Source: Pseudanabaena sp.
Lineage (GTDB): Bacteria > Cyanobacteriota > Cyanobacteriia > Pseudanabaenales > Pseudanabaenaceae
Reading direction: 5' to 3'
NCBI GenBank assembly: GCA_003249035.1
Contig: QBMK01000024.1
Span: 1 to 57,287, forward strand
Length of the DNA stretch: 57,287 bases
Shown: in pieces, positions 15,923 to 24,657 of the stretch
Layout of the letters: every line of letters begins with the position of its first letter
Position numbering within the stretch: the stretch's first letter is position 1
The notes under the pieces: generated by a model
What the model was told of the DNA's origin: nothing
The model's input: the letters and a program-made list of their open reading frames with translations, nothing else
Databases searched by the model: none
Made by a program: the position numbers and the translations under genes

Positions 15923-16084
15923 CTATTTTTCTCCAGTAGATTCGATCTACTATTTTGGCATCGTTTGTGTCTCCTGTTAGCTAGTTCGTGTTAGTTACGA
16001 TCGCAATGCAAGTTTTGCTATAACGCATCAGTCACAGCAAAAAATTTGTTAAGCTGAAAATACTAATTGGGGTTAGATTTAGCT

Positions 16085-16708
16085 ATGATCCTTGCGATCG
16101 CACAATTACAGAATCAGCCTCTAAGCCTAGATGAGTTTATCGCCCGTTATGGTGGAGATAATCGCTATGAATTGATTGATGGAGAGATATTTGACTTGGA
16201 ACCTACGGGGCAGCATGAAGAAGTTGCGGCTTTGATCACGGCAAAAATCTGTGTGCAGATCGATCAATTAGAATTGCCTTGGTTTGTGTTGCAAAAGGGC
16301 TTGTTTCGTCCCTCTAGCTCAAGTATGACTGCTTTTCGTCCTGATGTGATGGTTGTAGATCGGACGGAAGTTGCAAAAGAATCTCTATGGCAAGAACAAT
16401 CGATCATCACAAGGGGTGACTCAATCAAGTTTGTCGCAGAAGTTGTGAGTAGTAATTGGCAAAATGATTATGCACGTAAGGTTGAGGATTATGCAGCTTT
16501 AGGTATTCCTGAATATTGGATTGCCGATTATTTAGGTTTGGGCGGGATTCGACATATCGGTAAGCCCAAACAACCTACTCTTTCAATCTGTAATTTGGTA
16601 GATGGAGAGTATGAAATTAATTTGTTTCGCGGTAATGATGCGATCGCTTCACTCACGTTCCCCAATTTGAACTTAACTGCTGAACAAGTTTTAACTTTGG
16701 GTATGTAA
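16085..16708 (+). CDS. Uma2 family (DUF820) PD-(D/E)XK endonuclease-like protein
   Basis: This 207-residue protein has the Uma2/DUF820 core: LDEFIARYGGDNRYELIDGE, FRPDVMVVD and VAEVVSSNWQNDYARKVEDY, followed by GIPEYWIAD. The D...ExV(S) pattern corresponds to the restriction-endonuclease-like fold. Cyanobacteria carry many copies, often near mobile DNA; function is not established. I use the ATG at 16085 rather than the TTG at 16067, because homology starts after it. A second family member lies at 45593-46198. Confidence 0.85.
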   Translation: MILAIAQLQNQPLSLDEFIARYGGDNRYELIDGEIFDLEPTGQHEEVAALITAKICVQIDQLELPWFVLQKGLFRPSSSSMTAFRPDVMVVDRTEVAKESLWQEQSIITRGDSIKFVAEVVSSNWQNDYARKVEDYAALGIPEYWIADYLGLGGIRHIGKPKQPTLSICNLVDGEYEINLFRGNDAIASLTFPNLNLTAEQVLTLGM

Positions 16709-16783
16709 TATTTTTAGAATGACTATACTCAGTCAGAACTACAAAGCTATAAATACAAACAACTCAAAAATTGCTTGAATATT

Positions 16784-17329
16784 ATGGATATTGAAACTAT
16801 TAGGACTGAAGCTCTGAGAAAACTAGGGAGAAATATCGTTAATTTTTCAAAAATTGAAGGAGCACTAAAATATTTACTTTCGATTGCAAAAAATGAAGGG
16901 AATAGACAAAAGTTATCAGATAAATTGTTGGGGGATAGGGAAAGAATCAACAAACAAACCTTGGGGACTTTAGTAAGGGATTTTTATAAAAATGTTCTAG
17001 GAAATGCTATTCAAGCTGATTTTCCAGAAGATGATCCTAAATGGGTATCCATCTTACTCAATATTTCTTACTCTGATCAGGAGTTCTTGAAAATAAAGAA
17101 ACAAGAATTTTTAGGTATTGTGGCAGAACGAAATAAATTGATTCATCAAGATTTAGCTAATCTTGATACTAGCTCTATAGAAGATTATCGTAAGTTAATT
17201 ATCTACTTAGATGAACAAAATCCCCGACTATTGAATTATCTTGCTGAGCTTGGAGAAATTATAAATACTCATACCGATATGATAAAAATTGGCTTAGAAG
17301 AGATGAGAATAAGCCAAAAACAACATTGA
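16784..17329 (+). CDS. HEPN-like protein with RNKLIH motif
   Basis: This 181-residue helical, Lys-rich protein contains AERNKLIHQDLANL at about residues 115-128. That gives an Rx4H motif (R116, H121), the catalytic signature of HEPN ribonucleases, preceded by an acidic region and followed by a helix. No other family is recognised. Start is the ATG at 16784. It is followed by DUF29, SnoaL-like and CpcT-like genes with short gaps, but no antitoxin-like partner is evident. The HEPN call is inference from one motif and the helical composition. Confidence 0.5.
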   Translation: MDIETIRTEALRKLGRNIVNFSKIEGALKYLLSIAKNEGNRQKLSDKLLGDRERINKQTLGTLVRDFYKNVLGNAIQADFPEDDPKWVSILLNISYSDQEFLKIKKQEFLGIVAERNKLIHQDLANLDTSSIEDYRKLIIYLDEQNPRLLNYLAELGEIINTHTDMIKIGLEEMRISQKQH

Positions 17330-17391
17330 TTTTTTCAATCTTCTAAAGAAGCCCTTATTACTCCAAGTTGATTTTACAGGCAAAGATTAGA

Positions 17392-17826
17392 ATGAATCAG
17401 TCTTTATTTGACCAAGATTATATATTTTGGGTTCAGGAAAATGTCGCCAAACTTAAAGCCAAAGATTTTGAAAATCTGGACTTAGACAACCTGATTGAAG
17501 AATTTGAAAGCTTGATCTATATCCTCAAAAGAGATTTAGATGACGATCTGAAAAACCTGCTCGTAAATATGCTCAAACGGCTATATGTCCCCTTACCAAA
17601 TCAATTTGAGAGATGGCAAAGCGACATTAGCTTTTATCGATGCGGTATTGAGCTTATTTTTGAAGATGCTCCAAGTTTAAAAGAAAATTGGGATGAAAGG
17701 TTTGATTTTAACTACTCATCTGCGCTCTATGCTCTAACTGCTGACTATCCAGATACGAATTTCCCTGAAGCATGGGAATTTGAACGAGATATTGAATCAA
17801 TCTTGCATAAAAGATTTTGGCAATAG
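17392..17826 (+). CDS. DUF29 family protein
   Basis: This 144-residue DUF29 protein reads LFDQDYIFWVQENVAKLKAK, DFENLDLDNLIEEFESL, then KRDLDDDLKNLLVNMLKRLY and a C-terminal YPDTNFPEAWEFERDIESIL. DUF29 proteins are abundant in cyanobacteria, often in tandem families; function is unknown. The start is the ATG at 17392, since an upstream extension to 17368 has no ATG. The next gene begins 18 bp past its stop, so they are probably co-transcribed. Confidence 0.85.
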   Translation: MNQSLFDQDYIFWVQENVAKLKAKDFENLDLDNLIEEFESLIYILKRDLDDDLKNLLVNMLKRLYVPLPNQFERWQSDISFYRCGIELIFEDAPSLKENWDERFDFNYSSALYALTADYPDTNFPEAWEFERDIESILHKRFWQ

Positions 17827-17843
17827 CAAACTTGTTTAGCTTT

Positions 17844-18323
17844 ATGACATCACAAAAAAACAAAGAGATTGTTCTCAATTTCTACCAATCATTTGATAAT
17901 CGCCAAATGGATGAGGCAATGGAGCTTTTATCCTCTGATTTTGTTGCTCATTTGGCTGGAATAATCCAACCATTGAATGCCGAAGAATTTAAACAATTTG
18001 GCATGGACTTTTACTTAGCCTTTAGCCAAGGTAAACATATTTTCGATGAGATAATCACAGCAGAGGATAAGGTTATAACTTGCGGTACTTTCATTGCTAC
18101 CCACTCAGGAAACTTTCAAGGATTGCCAGCAACAGGCAAGCAGATCGTACTTTCCATCATGCATATTGATCGCATTGAGAATGGCAAAATAGTCGAGCAT
18201 TGGGGACAGGGCGATGCAATGGGGCTTATGCAACAGCTTGGAATTCTATTCATACCAAGCCCCAAACTACTACTGCTTATCCTCAAAGGTTTTATCTCTA
18301 AGCTATTTAGTAAATCTGAATGA
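17844..18323 (+). CDS. SnoaL-like / ester cyclase family protein
   Basis: This 159-residue protein folds, by pattern, as an NTF2-like alpha+beta barrel: KEIVLNFYQSFDNRQMDEAM, then GMDFYLAFSQGKHIFDEIIT, then GTFIATHSGNFQGLPATGKQ and HIDRIENGKIVEHWGQGDAM. That series is typical of SnoaL-like ester cyclase-annotated proteins. The substrate is unknown and the annotation says fold, not function. The C-terminus has a short basic hydrophobic helix. It ends in an ATGA overlap with the CpcT-like gene. Confidence 0.8.
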   Translation: MTSQKNKEIVLNFYQSFDNRQMDEAMELLSSDFVAHLAGIIQPLNAEEFKQFGMDFYLAFSQGKHIFDEIITAEDKVITCGTFIATHSGNFQGLPATGKQIVLSIMHIDRIENGKIVEHWGQGDAMGLMQQLGILFIPSPKLLLLILKGFISKLFSKSE

Positions 18324-18913
18324 ATATTTCTGAAAATCTATTAAACATTACCTCATGGATGGCAGGTGAATTTAGTAACCGCGAACAATCACTAGATCAA
18401 CCTGTTTGGTTTGTGAACTTAGTCTGGTGGCAACGTCCTATCCCATTTCACGTTTTGGGCAGCATTGCCATCTTTGCCGAACAAGCCAATGCCCTGATCC
18501 TCGATCGCCCCTATCGTCAGCGGATTTTGCAATTTATGGAAAACGATGGCAAAATTCAAGTGAAATATTTGGGATTTAAAGATCCTGTCGCATGGACTGG
18601 GGCTGGACGCGATCGCGATCGGCTTAATCAAATCATCATCAATGACATCGAACCCCTCGCTGGTTGTTTACTAGATGTAACTTTTGATAGTGGTCGATAC
18701 AAAGCCGAAATGCCCAAAGATGCTAAGTGCTGTTTTAAATATTTAAACGAATCGCGACAGGTTATTTTAGGCTTTGAGGTTAGTGTTGATGAATTTTGGA
18801 GTGGCGATCGCGGAGTCGATGCTGAAACAGGCTCGGCAATCTGGGGTGCAACTGTAGACTTTTATAAATTTAGCAAAACTCAAGACTTTGGAAACGAAGT
18901 CCAAAATAACTAG
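18320..18913 (+). CDS. CpcT/CpeT family phycobiliprotein lyase
   Basis: This 197-residue protein matches the CpcT/CpeT family in length and motif order: WMAGEFSNREQSL, the FAEQANALILDRPYRQRIL segment, KDPVAWTGAGRDRDRL, GCLLDVTFDSGRYKAEMP and DRGVDAETGSAIWGA. CpcT attaches phycocyanobilin to Cys-155 of the phycocyanin beta subunit. This copy starts 4 bp inside a SnoaL-like gene, far from any phycobilisome cluster, and its N-terminal third is divergent (VNLVWWQRPIPFHVLGSI). It may be a paralogue with a different client. Confidence 0.82.
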   Translation: MNISENLLNITSWMAGEFSNREQSLDQPVWFVNLVWWQRPIPFHVLGSIAIFAEQANALILDRPYRQRILQFMENDGKIQVKYLGFKDPVAWTGAGRDRDRLNQIIINDIEPLAGCLLDVTFDSGRYKAEMPKDAKCCFKYLNESRQVILGFEVSVDEFWSGDRGVDAETGSAIWGATVDFYKFSKTQDFGNEVQNN

Positions 18914-19013
18914 CTAGGAGAGAAGCCTAATAGTTAGCAATGACCGTACTTACCCGATCGCGCAGATTAGTGACATAATGTACAGGAAAACTTAGGATAA
19001 AACTGATACTGCT

Positions 19014-19352
19014 ATGTCAGACGGAAAAGGATTTGGCTTTGGTTTAGGCAAAATGAAAGAAGCCTTCCAAAAAGCGCAGCAAATTCAAGAAGGCGCAAAA
19101 AAGCTACAAGAAGAATTAGATGAATTGCGCTTAACTGGTGAATCAGGCGGTGGTCTAGTCAAAATCACCCTAAGCGGCAACCAAGAACCCCAAAGCGTAG
19201 AAATTTCCCCTGAAGCTTTGAACGAAGGTGCAGAAGTTTTGTCAGACTTAGTACTTGCAGCTTTGAAGGATGCATATCAGCTTTCTACTGGCACAATGAA
19301 GCAAAAAATGGAAGACCTTACTGGTGGCTTGGGTTTACCCGCAGGTTTCTAA
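19014..19352 (+). CDS. YbaB/EbfC family nucleoid-associated protein
   Basis: This 112-residue protein has the YbaB fold pattern: [20 protein letters not shown], the amphipathic helix [15 protein letters not shown], and strand [20 protein letters not shown], ending in a helix with the [20 protein letters not shown] run. It forms dimers that bind DNA. Length is normal. In many bacteria it lies next to dnaX and recR, but here it stands alone. Confidence 0.92.
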   Translation: MSDGKGFGFGLGKMKEAFQKAQQIQEGAKKLQEELDELRLTGESGGGLVKITLSGNQEPQSVEISPEALNEGAEVLSDLVLAALKDAYQLSTGTMKQKMEDLTGGLGLPAGF

Positions 19353-19429
19353 ATTTCCAAGAAGTGTTTTCAAGAGGTTTGCAAAGCAAGCTTCTTGAAC
19401 GAGGCTAAACTTTTTATTTGATATTTTTT

Positions 19430-19675
19430 ATGATTAACAACCCCGCTTTGCGCGTGCAGCGACGCAACCAACCCGCAGCAATTATTCCCACGCAGCAACA
19501 AATGTCTATTCTCGATTGGCTAGAGTCCACAGGTCGCCTGATCGCTAGAGAAGGTACTGAGTCGAATCTAAAGTTTGATGATGAAGCCGAAGAGTTGAGC
19601 GAATTGATGCTAGGGGATGACCCTACCTACGTCGATGATGACGACGACGATAATGATGATGACGATATTGATTAA
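19430..19675 (+). CDS. DUF3134 family cyanobacterial protein
   Basis: This 81-residue protein begins MINNPALRVQRRNQPA, has the conserved SILDWLESTGRLIAREG core, then EEAEELSELMLGDD-like acidic segments, and ends in an Asp-rich tail (DDDDDDNDDDDID). This layout is the DUF3134 family, confined to cyanobacteria and of unknown function. The ATG at 19430 gives the family-like N-terminus. A palindromic terminator follows at once. Confidence 0.85.
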   Translation: MINNPALRVQRRNQPAAIIPTQQQMSILDWLESTGRLIAREGTESNLKFDDEAEELSELMLGDDPTYVDDDDDDNDDDDID

Positions 19676-19676
19676 A

Positions 19677-19708
19677 CATAAAAAATGCGGCTAGCCGCAT
19701 TTTTTATG
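19677..19708 (+). terminator. Perfect palindromic terminator after the DUF3134 gene
   Basis: This 32-nt perfect palindrome (left half CATAAAAAATGCGGCT) starts 2 bp past the stop codon. Its right arm runs into six T residues. The next gene starts 8 bp beyond its end, which leaves almost no room for a promoter, so some readthrough is likely. Confidence 0.8.
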
Positions 19709-19715
19709 AGGTGAT

Positions 19716-19946
19716 ATGCCCAAAAAACAGAAATTTCCCCATCTAATCGGTTCTAAATGGACTGCTGTGCAAGAAACCTTCGGCTGGCGACATTTTGTCG
19801 TAGTGAATCGCAAAAATGAAGGAGAACTAGTTTTTGCCGAGATCAAAGCAGCTTGTGATGATTCCGTAAGGTTTTGGCTAAATGCTAAAGCGCTGAAGCG
19901 GCAATCGCTATGGTTGCCTGGATGGAAAACCTTAACAGAAATGTAA
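19716..19946 (+). CDS. TIGR02450 family Trp-rich protein
   Basis: This 76-residue protein has five tryptophans and the TIGR02450 pattern: LIGSKWTAVQETFGWRHFVV, NRKNEGELVFAEIKAACDDS and a C-terminal WLPGWKTL. The family occurs in cyanobacteria and marine bacteria and has no assigned role. It sits just after the DUF3134 terminator and ends in a terminator shared with the convergent downstream gene. Confidence 0.87.
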   Translation: MPKKQKFPHLIGSKWTAVQETFGWRHFVVVNRKNEGELVFAEIKAACDDSVRFWLNAKALKRQSLWLPGWKTLTEM

Positions 19947-19975
19947 AAAAGCCTGCTCAAGAGCAGGCTTTTTTA
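19944..19975. terminator. Bidirectional terminator
   Basis: A perfect stem TAAAAAAGCCTGCTC / GAGCAGGCTTTTTTA with an AA loop lies between two convergent genes (stops at 19946 and 19978), with T runs in both directions. Confidence 0.88.
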
Positions 19976-19977
19976 CT

Positions 19978-21081
19978 TTAGGCTGTGACCAAAGCTTTGA
20001 TATGCATTAGCTTTAAGAAGCGCTCAAAATTGAAGTACTTAGCCATCATGTCGCAGATGCTGTTCACCTTAACTCCTTCGTGGAGGCGAACTTGACCTAA
20101 ACAAGACTCGATAATACTGACCGTACTAAGTGTGTCTTTATTGACTGACAGAATTGGAACACCCAACTCCATTGCTTTGTGAGCGACATCATCGCTAATA
20201 AAAGGACGACCTGTCAGAATCAAGCAATTTGTCGATGTTTCTAGCGCTGCGAACTGCAGATCGATGCGACTGCTACCTGTAATTACGGCTTTATTATAGG
20301 ATTTGCGGAAATAGCTTTGGGCTGAATTGACATCCATTGCGCCAATTTTGAGTTCCTCAACCATTACTTTTCCTAAATCAATATTTTCAGGACGGCAGAG
20401 GACGTTAGCACCAAGTTGCTCGATGATTTCAGAGACGCTTACACTTCGCAAGGTACGGTTTTCGGGCATGAGGGCAAACACAGGAATACCTTGATTTTCA
20501 AGATAGGGATGGAGAATCTCGATCGCAGTTTCGAACTGCTTATCAGGAATGTCATTGATTACTACTCCTAAAAGGTGATCGCCAAAGCGTCGTTTTGCCA
20601 TCAAGATATGGTCAACTACTAACAGCGAACCAAATCGCATTACCAACAAAATGGGAGCGTCAAGTTGATCAGCCATTTCCTCTAGCGAAAGACCAAAAAT
20701 TGCGCCCTCAGCCGTATTTGCAGGGGCTTCTAAAAGTACGAGATCGCCTTCAATTAATTTTTTATACTCCTCCAACTTATTGCTGTAATCAGCCTTATCT
20801 TCACCAGATAGACGGCGTTGGAGAGCAGCTCGGTCAAGGTTAAGTAGCGTTGGACGCAAAAGTGAATGCGGTAAATTTAGCGCTTGCTTAATAAATTCCA
20901 CATCAGCTTCAGTGCGTTCGGCTGATTCGGGTAATTCTTTGGTCGTAAAGGTACCAATCGGCTTACCGTAGCCAATTTTGTAGCCTTTAGCTTGCAAGTT
21001 ATAAGTTAATCCCAAAATTGTTGCTGATTTTCCACTGCCTGATCTGGTGGAACCAATGAGCAAATGCTTAGCCTGTGGCAC
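19978..21081 (-). CDS. Phosphotransacetylase-family regulator-like protein (BioD-like P-loop + DRTGG)
   Basis: This 367-residue protein has an N-terminal P-loop domain (LIGSTRSGSGKSATILGLTY) of the BioD/dethiobiotin-synthetase type. A C-terminal DRTGG domain follows (about residues 215-330), with AVITGSSRIDLQFAALETST and LILTGRPFISDDVAHKAMEL. This combination equals the N-terminal part of some Pta proteins without the catalytic acyltransferase domain, and is common in cyanobacteria. It is often annotated as phosphotransacetylase although it lacks that domain. A regulatory or sensing role is inference. Confidence 0.85.
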   Translation of the reverse strand: MPQAKHLLIGSTRSGSGKSATILGLTYNLQAKGYKIGYGKPIGTFTTKELPESAERTEADVEFIKQALNLPHSLLRPTLLNLDRAALQRRLSGEDKADYSNKLEEYKKLIEGDLVLLEAPANTAEGAIFGLSLEEMADQLDAPILLVMRFGSLLVVDHILMAKRRFGDHLLGVVINDIPDKQFETAIEILHPYLENQGIPVFALMPENRTLRSVSVSEIIEQLGANVLCRPENIDLGKVMVEELKIGAMDVNSAQSYFRKSYNKAVITGSSRIDLQFAALETSTNCLILTGRPFISDDVAHKAMELGVPILSVNKDTLSTVSIIESCLGQVRLHEGVKVNSICDMMAKYFNFERFLKLMHIKALVTA

Positions 21082-21239
21082 GTCTTGCCCTCTAAAAAAT
21101 GTTACAAACTTTACTGGATTGTATTAAAGCCTACATCCTTGTTTGGATATTGTAACTGATGGACTGTTAAGAATGCTTGTTGATATTGGTAGTTATGCAT
21201 AGAAATTATGCAGTATCCCGATATAGTGTCAGATTCAAC

Positions 21240-22115
21240 CTACCGAAATATTGCATCACTAACGCGACAAGCATCAAATATTTCCTTCGGATCATGAACT
21301 CTTAGGATATCTGCACCACCTTCTATACAGGCACTACAGGCTGCAATCGTTCCAAATAGGCGATCGCGAGGATCGGGGCGATCGCAAATTTTGTCAATAA
21401 AACTTTTGCGCGATACGCCTAACAATAAAGGTGCGTCGATCGCTTGAAAAGCACGTAAATTTCTTAATAGTTCAAGATTATGATTCAGGGTCTTACCAAA
21501 GCCGATCCCTGGATCGATCGCAATTAAATGTTTAGGGATACCACAAGCTTTAGCGACCAAAATTGCATCGGCGAGAAATTGCTCAACATCCTGTACCACA
21601 CTGCGATACTTAGGATTTTCTTGCATAGTGCGCGGCTCACCTTGCATATGCATTAAAAAAATTGGTACTTGTAACTTTCCAGCCAGAGGTAACATCTCAG
21701 GATCAAACCTGCCCGCAGTCACATCATTCAGCATATCTGCGCCTGCGGCGATCGCTTCTTTTGCAACACTTGCTTTAACTGTATCAACAGAGATCGGCAA
21801 GTTAGGAAAGGTTTCACGTATGGCTTGAATAATTGGCAAAATGCGATCGCATTCTTCTTCGGCACTGACTGGCTGGGCATTGGGTCTAGTTGATTCGCCG
21901 CCAATATCGAGCATGTCAATATATGGCAACATATGCGCGACTTGTTGCAGCGCCGCATCCCGTGAGTTAAATTGACCACCATCGCTAAAGCTATCGGGCG
22001 TAAGATTCAAAACACCCATGAGATAGGTGCGCTCGCCCCAAATAAATTGGTGATCGCGAATTACCCAATTAGTCAGTTTATTTGAGCGAGCAGTCTTACT
22101 TGTGCTTGGATTCAA
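21240..22115 (-). CDS. folP: Dihydropteroate synthase
   Basis: This 291-residue TIM-barrel enzyme of folate synthesis has MGVLNLTPDSFSDGGQF at about residues 33-49, the DIGGESTRPNAQPVSAEEE loop, VDTVKASVAKEAIAAGADML, DPGIGFGKTLNHNLELL and GVSRKSFI. It joins pABA to 6-hydroxymethyl-dihydropterin diphosphate. All substrate-binding motifs are present. It lies between the BioD/DRTGG gene and prxQ on the same strand. Confidence 0.96.
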   Translation of the reverse strand: MNPSTSKTARSNKLTNWVIRDHQFIWGERTYLMGVLNLTPDSFSDGGQFNSRDAALQQVAHMLPYIDMLDIGGESTRPNAQPVSAEEECDRILPIIQAIRETFPNLPISVDTVKASVAKEAIAAGADMLNDVTAGRFDPEMLPLAGKLQVPIFLMHMQGEPRTMQENPKYRSVVQDVEQFLADAILVAKACGIPKHLIAIDPGIGFGKTLNHNLELLRNLRAFQAIDAPLLLGVSRKSFIDKICDRPDPRDRLFGTIAACSACIEGGADILRVHDPKEIFDACRVSDAIFR

Positions 22116-22158
22116 TGTTTACACCTCAGAATTTTTACAGCGCCTAGCGCTATCAAGT

Positions 22159-22189
22159 TAAAGAGGAGGCGCAAAGCGCCTCCTCTTTA
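22159..22189 (-). terminator. prxQ terminator
   Basis: A perfect 14-bp stem (TAAAGAGGAGGCGC / GCGCCTCCTCTTTA) with an AAA loop ends 2 bp before the stop codon of the minus-strand peroxiredoxin gene at 22191. Loop-side GCGC pairs and the 3-nt loop are shared with many other hairpins here. Confidence 0.75.
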
Positions 22190-22190
22190 C

Positions 22191-22646
22191 TTAGATGTCA
22201 GAGAGAACTTCGGCAGGATGAAGCTCCGCTTTCACCGCGAGATAAATTTTCTCGATTTTACCCTCTGGGTCAATCACAAAGGTATTGCGGAAAATACCCA
22301 TGTATTCTTTACCCATCATTTGTTTTTTGCCATAGCTCTCGTAGGCTGTGGCAACTTGAGCATCGACATCACAGAGTAATGGAAATGGTAAATCAAACTT
22401 TTCGGTAAACTTCTGATGCGACTTAGCATCATCGGTACTGACACCAAAAATTAACGTATTCTTGGCTTGAAACTGAGCATAGTTATCGCGAAAGCCGCAA
22501 GCTTCTTTGGTGCATCCAGGGGTGTTATCGCGAGGATAGAAATATAGAACTACACGCTTACCTTTGAGACTAGATAGGGTCACGATGTTGCCGCTCGTAT
22601 CAGCAACGCTAAAATCTGGGGCGAGATCGCCAACATTCAAAGCCAT
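22191..22646 (-). CDS. bcp: Thioredoxin-dependent peroxiredoxin (Bcp/PrxQ)
   Basis: This 151-residue protein has the PrxQ motif FYPRDNTPGCTKEACGFRD, in which the first Cys is peroxidatic and the second resolving five residues later. It also has the thioredoxin-fold N-terminus VGDLAPDFSVADTSGN. It reduces hydrogen and organic peroxides using thioredoxin. Divergent from eda, with a 16-bp inverted repeat between them. Confidence 0.95.
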   Translation of the reverse strand: MALNVGDLAPDFSVADTSGNIVTLSSLKGKRVVLYFYPRDNTPGCTKEACGFRDNYAQFQAKNTLIFGVSTDDAKSHQKFTEKFDLPFPLLCDVDAQVATAYESYGKKQMMGKEYMGIFRNTFVIDPEGKIEKIYLAVKAELHPAEVLSDI

Positions 22647-22724
22647 AGATATTCTCTATAAGTTGTTATCCAAAACATATTATGAATCACTACTGCCTAT
22701 GAGAACATCTCAAATTTTGCGGAC

Positions 22725-22773
22725 TTTTGCAAACCAATAGACATTGATTTGCCCCACCTATTGGTTTGCAAAA
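22725..22773. other. Inverted repeat between prxQ and eda
   Basis: TTTTGCAAACCAATAG (22725-22740) pairs perfectly with CTATTGGTTTGCAAAA (22758-22773), with a 17-nt loop. It sits in the divergent promoter region, so it is more likely an operator or attenuator than a terminator. The upstream extension of the eda frame passes through its right arm, which supports the shorter eda start. Confidence 0.55.
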
Positions 22774-22835
22774 ACAAAGCTTTGTGCAATGATCTGTGGC
22801 AGTCGATCGCAAATGCAAATTTTTGCAAAAATCCT

Positions 22836-23477
22836 GTGAATCCTTGGCTCAGTTTGTTGCAACAGCATCGCATTATCGCCGTTATTCGTGCTGACAATAT
22901 CGTGACTGCACGGGAAATGGCACTTGCCGCAGCAGCAGGTGGAATAAAGCTAATCGAAATTGCTTGGAATACCGATCGCGCCGAGTCACTGATACCCAAA
23001 TTGCAGCAGGAATTACCTGATTGTAAAATCGGCACAGGCACTGTTTTAGATCTAGATAGCGTGGAAAAGGCGATCGCCTGTGGCTGTAGTTTTTTATTTA
23101 CACCCCATACTAATCCTGAGCTGATTGCTAAAGGTGTCGAGCATAATATTCCTGTAATTGCAGGGGCGCTGACACCGACTGAAATAATTGCTGCATGGCA
23201 AGCAGGAGCAGCAGCCGTTAAAGTTTTTCCGATTAAGGTAGTTGGCGGGATTGATTACTTAAAGTGTTTACAGCCAATCTTGCGAGATATTCCATTAATT
23301 CCCACGGGCGGGATTACCATTCAAAACGCCGATGAGTTTTTGGCTGCTGGGGCGATCGCTGTGGGTATTTCCAGTCAATTATTCTCGCCAGAAGCGATCG
23401 CTGAAGATGACTGGACAACGATTATTGCGCGCTCGCGAGCTTTAATTCAAAAAGTTCAACCATATCAAAACCAATAG
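22836..23477 (+). CDS. eda: KDPG / 4-hydroxy-2-oxoglutarate aldolase
   Basis: This 213-residue TIM-barrel aldolase has KLIEIAWNT (catalytic Glu), a TGTVLDLDSVEKAIACG core, FTPHTNPELI and AAAVKVFPIKVVGG, where the Lys forms the Schiff base. It cleaves KDPG to pyruvate and G3P in the Entner-Doudoroff pathway. The frame is open from 22749 but lacks an ATG; the GTG at 22836 (VNPWLSLLQQHRIIAV) gives the usual family length. The longer start would cross an inverted repeat. Confidence 0.85.
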   Translation: MNPWLSLLQQHRIIAVIRADNIVTAREMALAAAAGGIKLIEIAWNTDRAESLIPKLQQELPDCKIGTGTVLDLDSVEKAIACGCSFLFTPHTNPELIAKGVEHNIPVIAGALTPTEIIAAWQAGAAAVKVFPIKVVGGIDYLKCLQPILRDIPLIPTGGITIQNADEFLAAGAIAVGISSQLFSPEAIAEDDWTTIIARSRALIQKVQPYQNQ

Positions 23478-23542
23478 CGTGTCGCTCTAGCAACTCTGTG
23501 AATGGGCTACCACATGAATAGCCACAGCTATAAAAGTAATTT

Positions 23543-23971
23543 ATGCAATATGCAGCATTAGGTTTAGATGTCGGCAGAAAACGCATTGGTGTCGCGGGAT
23601 GCGATCGCCTAGGTATAACCGTACATGGCATCACCACAATTACTCGCAAGTCATGGGATGAGGATATGGCAATCTTGCGATCGCTAATTCTTGAGCGCAA
23701 TATCGATACCCTTGTAGTTGGATTACCCTACAACATGGATGGATCCCTTGGGCATCAAGCCAAACATGTCCAAAAGTTTGCCAATAGCGCCACCAAACAA
23801 CTCGGCATGATTTTAGAATTTGTCGATGAGCGCTTAACCTCCTATGAAGCCGAGGAAATGATGCGATCGCAGGGTATTTCTACGAGATATAACAAGGAAA
23901 TGATCGACCGAAAAGCTGCCGCCTTGATTTTGCAACAATGGCTAGCATTAAAACGTCAATTGACGCCATAG
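23543..23971 (+). CDS. ruvX: Holliday junction resolvase-like RuvX/YqgF
   Basis: This 142-residue RNase H-fold protein has ALGLDVGRKRIGVAGCD, LVVGLPYNMDGSLG and FVDERLTSYEAEEMM, the three conserved blocks of YqgF with its acidic residues. It is required for 16S rRNA 5' processing in bacteria and is also annotated as a resolvase. It begins 66 bp after eda. Confidence 0.93.
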   Translation: MQYAALGLDVGRKRIGVAGCDRLGITVHGITTITRKSWDEDMAILRSLILERNIDTLVVGLPYNMDGSLGHQAKHVQKFANSATKQLGMILEFVDERLTSYEAEEMMRSQGISTRYNKEMIDRKAAALILQQWLALKRQLTP

Positions 23972-24102
23972 AAAAACCTTGCAAAGCGAGACTTTTCTAT
24001 AAACTGTCCCCCTTTGCTGTCATAATGCTTAAAAGCGCCAAAAGCCTTATACAAGAGGGTTTCTCTGAGCTAGTAATGCTATAGGATACAAAACAGCAAT
24101 CT

Positions 24103-24657
24103 ATGGAAGGATCGACGATCGTACTTACGGATGAAGCAGGTAAGAGCTTGCCTTGCACTGTAGAAACCGCGTTTAAAGTGGACAGCACCGAATATCTGTT
24201 GCTGCAACCAGTGGATTTTTCTGTGCAAATCTTTGCATGGCAAGAAACCGATGACGAAGAAGAAACTGAATTAGTAGATGTTACCGAAGAGGAAATTGAC
24301 CTGATTTTTCCAGTAGCTCAGGCGGTTTTAGCAGAACAAAATCTTTCCCTCAAACGTTCAGCTCATACATTGACCGTTCAGGGTGAATTACCTGAGCCAA
24401 CTGAAGACGATATCATTGAGATAGATACCGAAGAAGATGGCAACTGTGGGGAATTTCAAGAGTTAGCCCATTTCTACTATGAAGAGCAAGCTTTTTCCGT
24501 ATTTACATCCCTTGATCCTTTAATGTTTATTGCCAAAGTTGGCGATGATGGCCAACCTGAAATTCTTACTCCTGATGAAATGGTAGCCCTTGAGCCTTAT
24601 GTGGAGCAATATCTAGACCATGTCCTCAGCACAGAAGATGCCGAAGAAGAGATCTAA
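24103..24657 (+). CDS. DUF3727 domain protein
   Basis: This 184-residue acidic protein begins with a DUF1292-like segment (IVLTDEAGKSLPCTVETAFK and STEYLLLQPVDFSVQIFAW). A DUF3727-like C-terminal half reads FQELAHFYYEEQAFSVFTSL then DPLMFIAKVGDDGQPEILTP. This layout is typical of cyanobacteria and chloroplasts; function is unknown. Its last bases overlap the start of mltG, so translation is probably coupled. Confidence 0.85.
   Translation: MEGSTIVLTDEAGKSLPCTVETAFKVDSTEYLLLQPVDFSVQIFAWQETDDEEETELVDVTEEEIDLIFPVAQAVLAEQNLSLKRSAHTLTVQGELPEPTEDDIIEIDTEEDGNCGEFQELAHFYYEEQAFSVFTSLDPLMFIAKVGDDGQPEILTPDEMVALEPYVEQYLDHVLSTEDAEEEI

Noticed and set aside
22749-22835. Longer eda start at the TTG at 22749
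   Set aside because: The extra 29 residues lack homology, have no ATG and cross an inverted repeat. The GTG at 22836 gives the family length.
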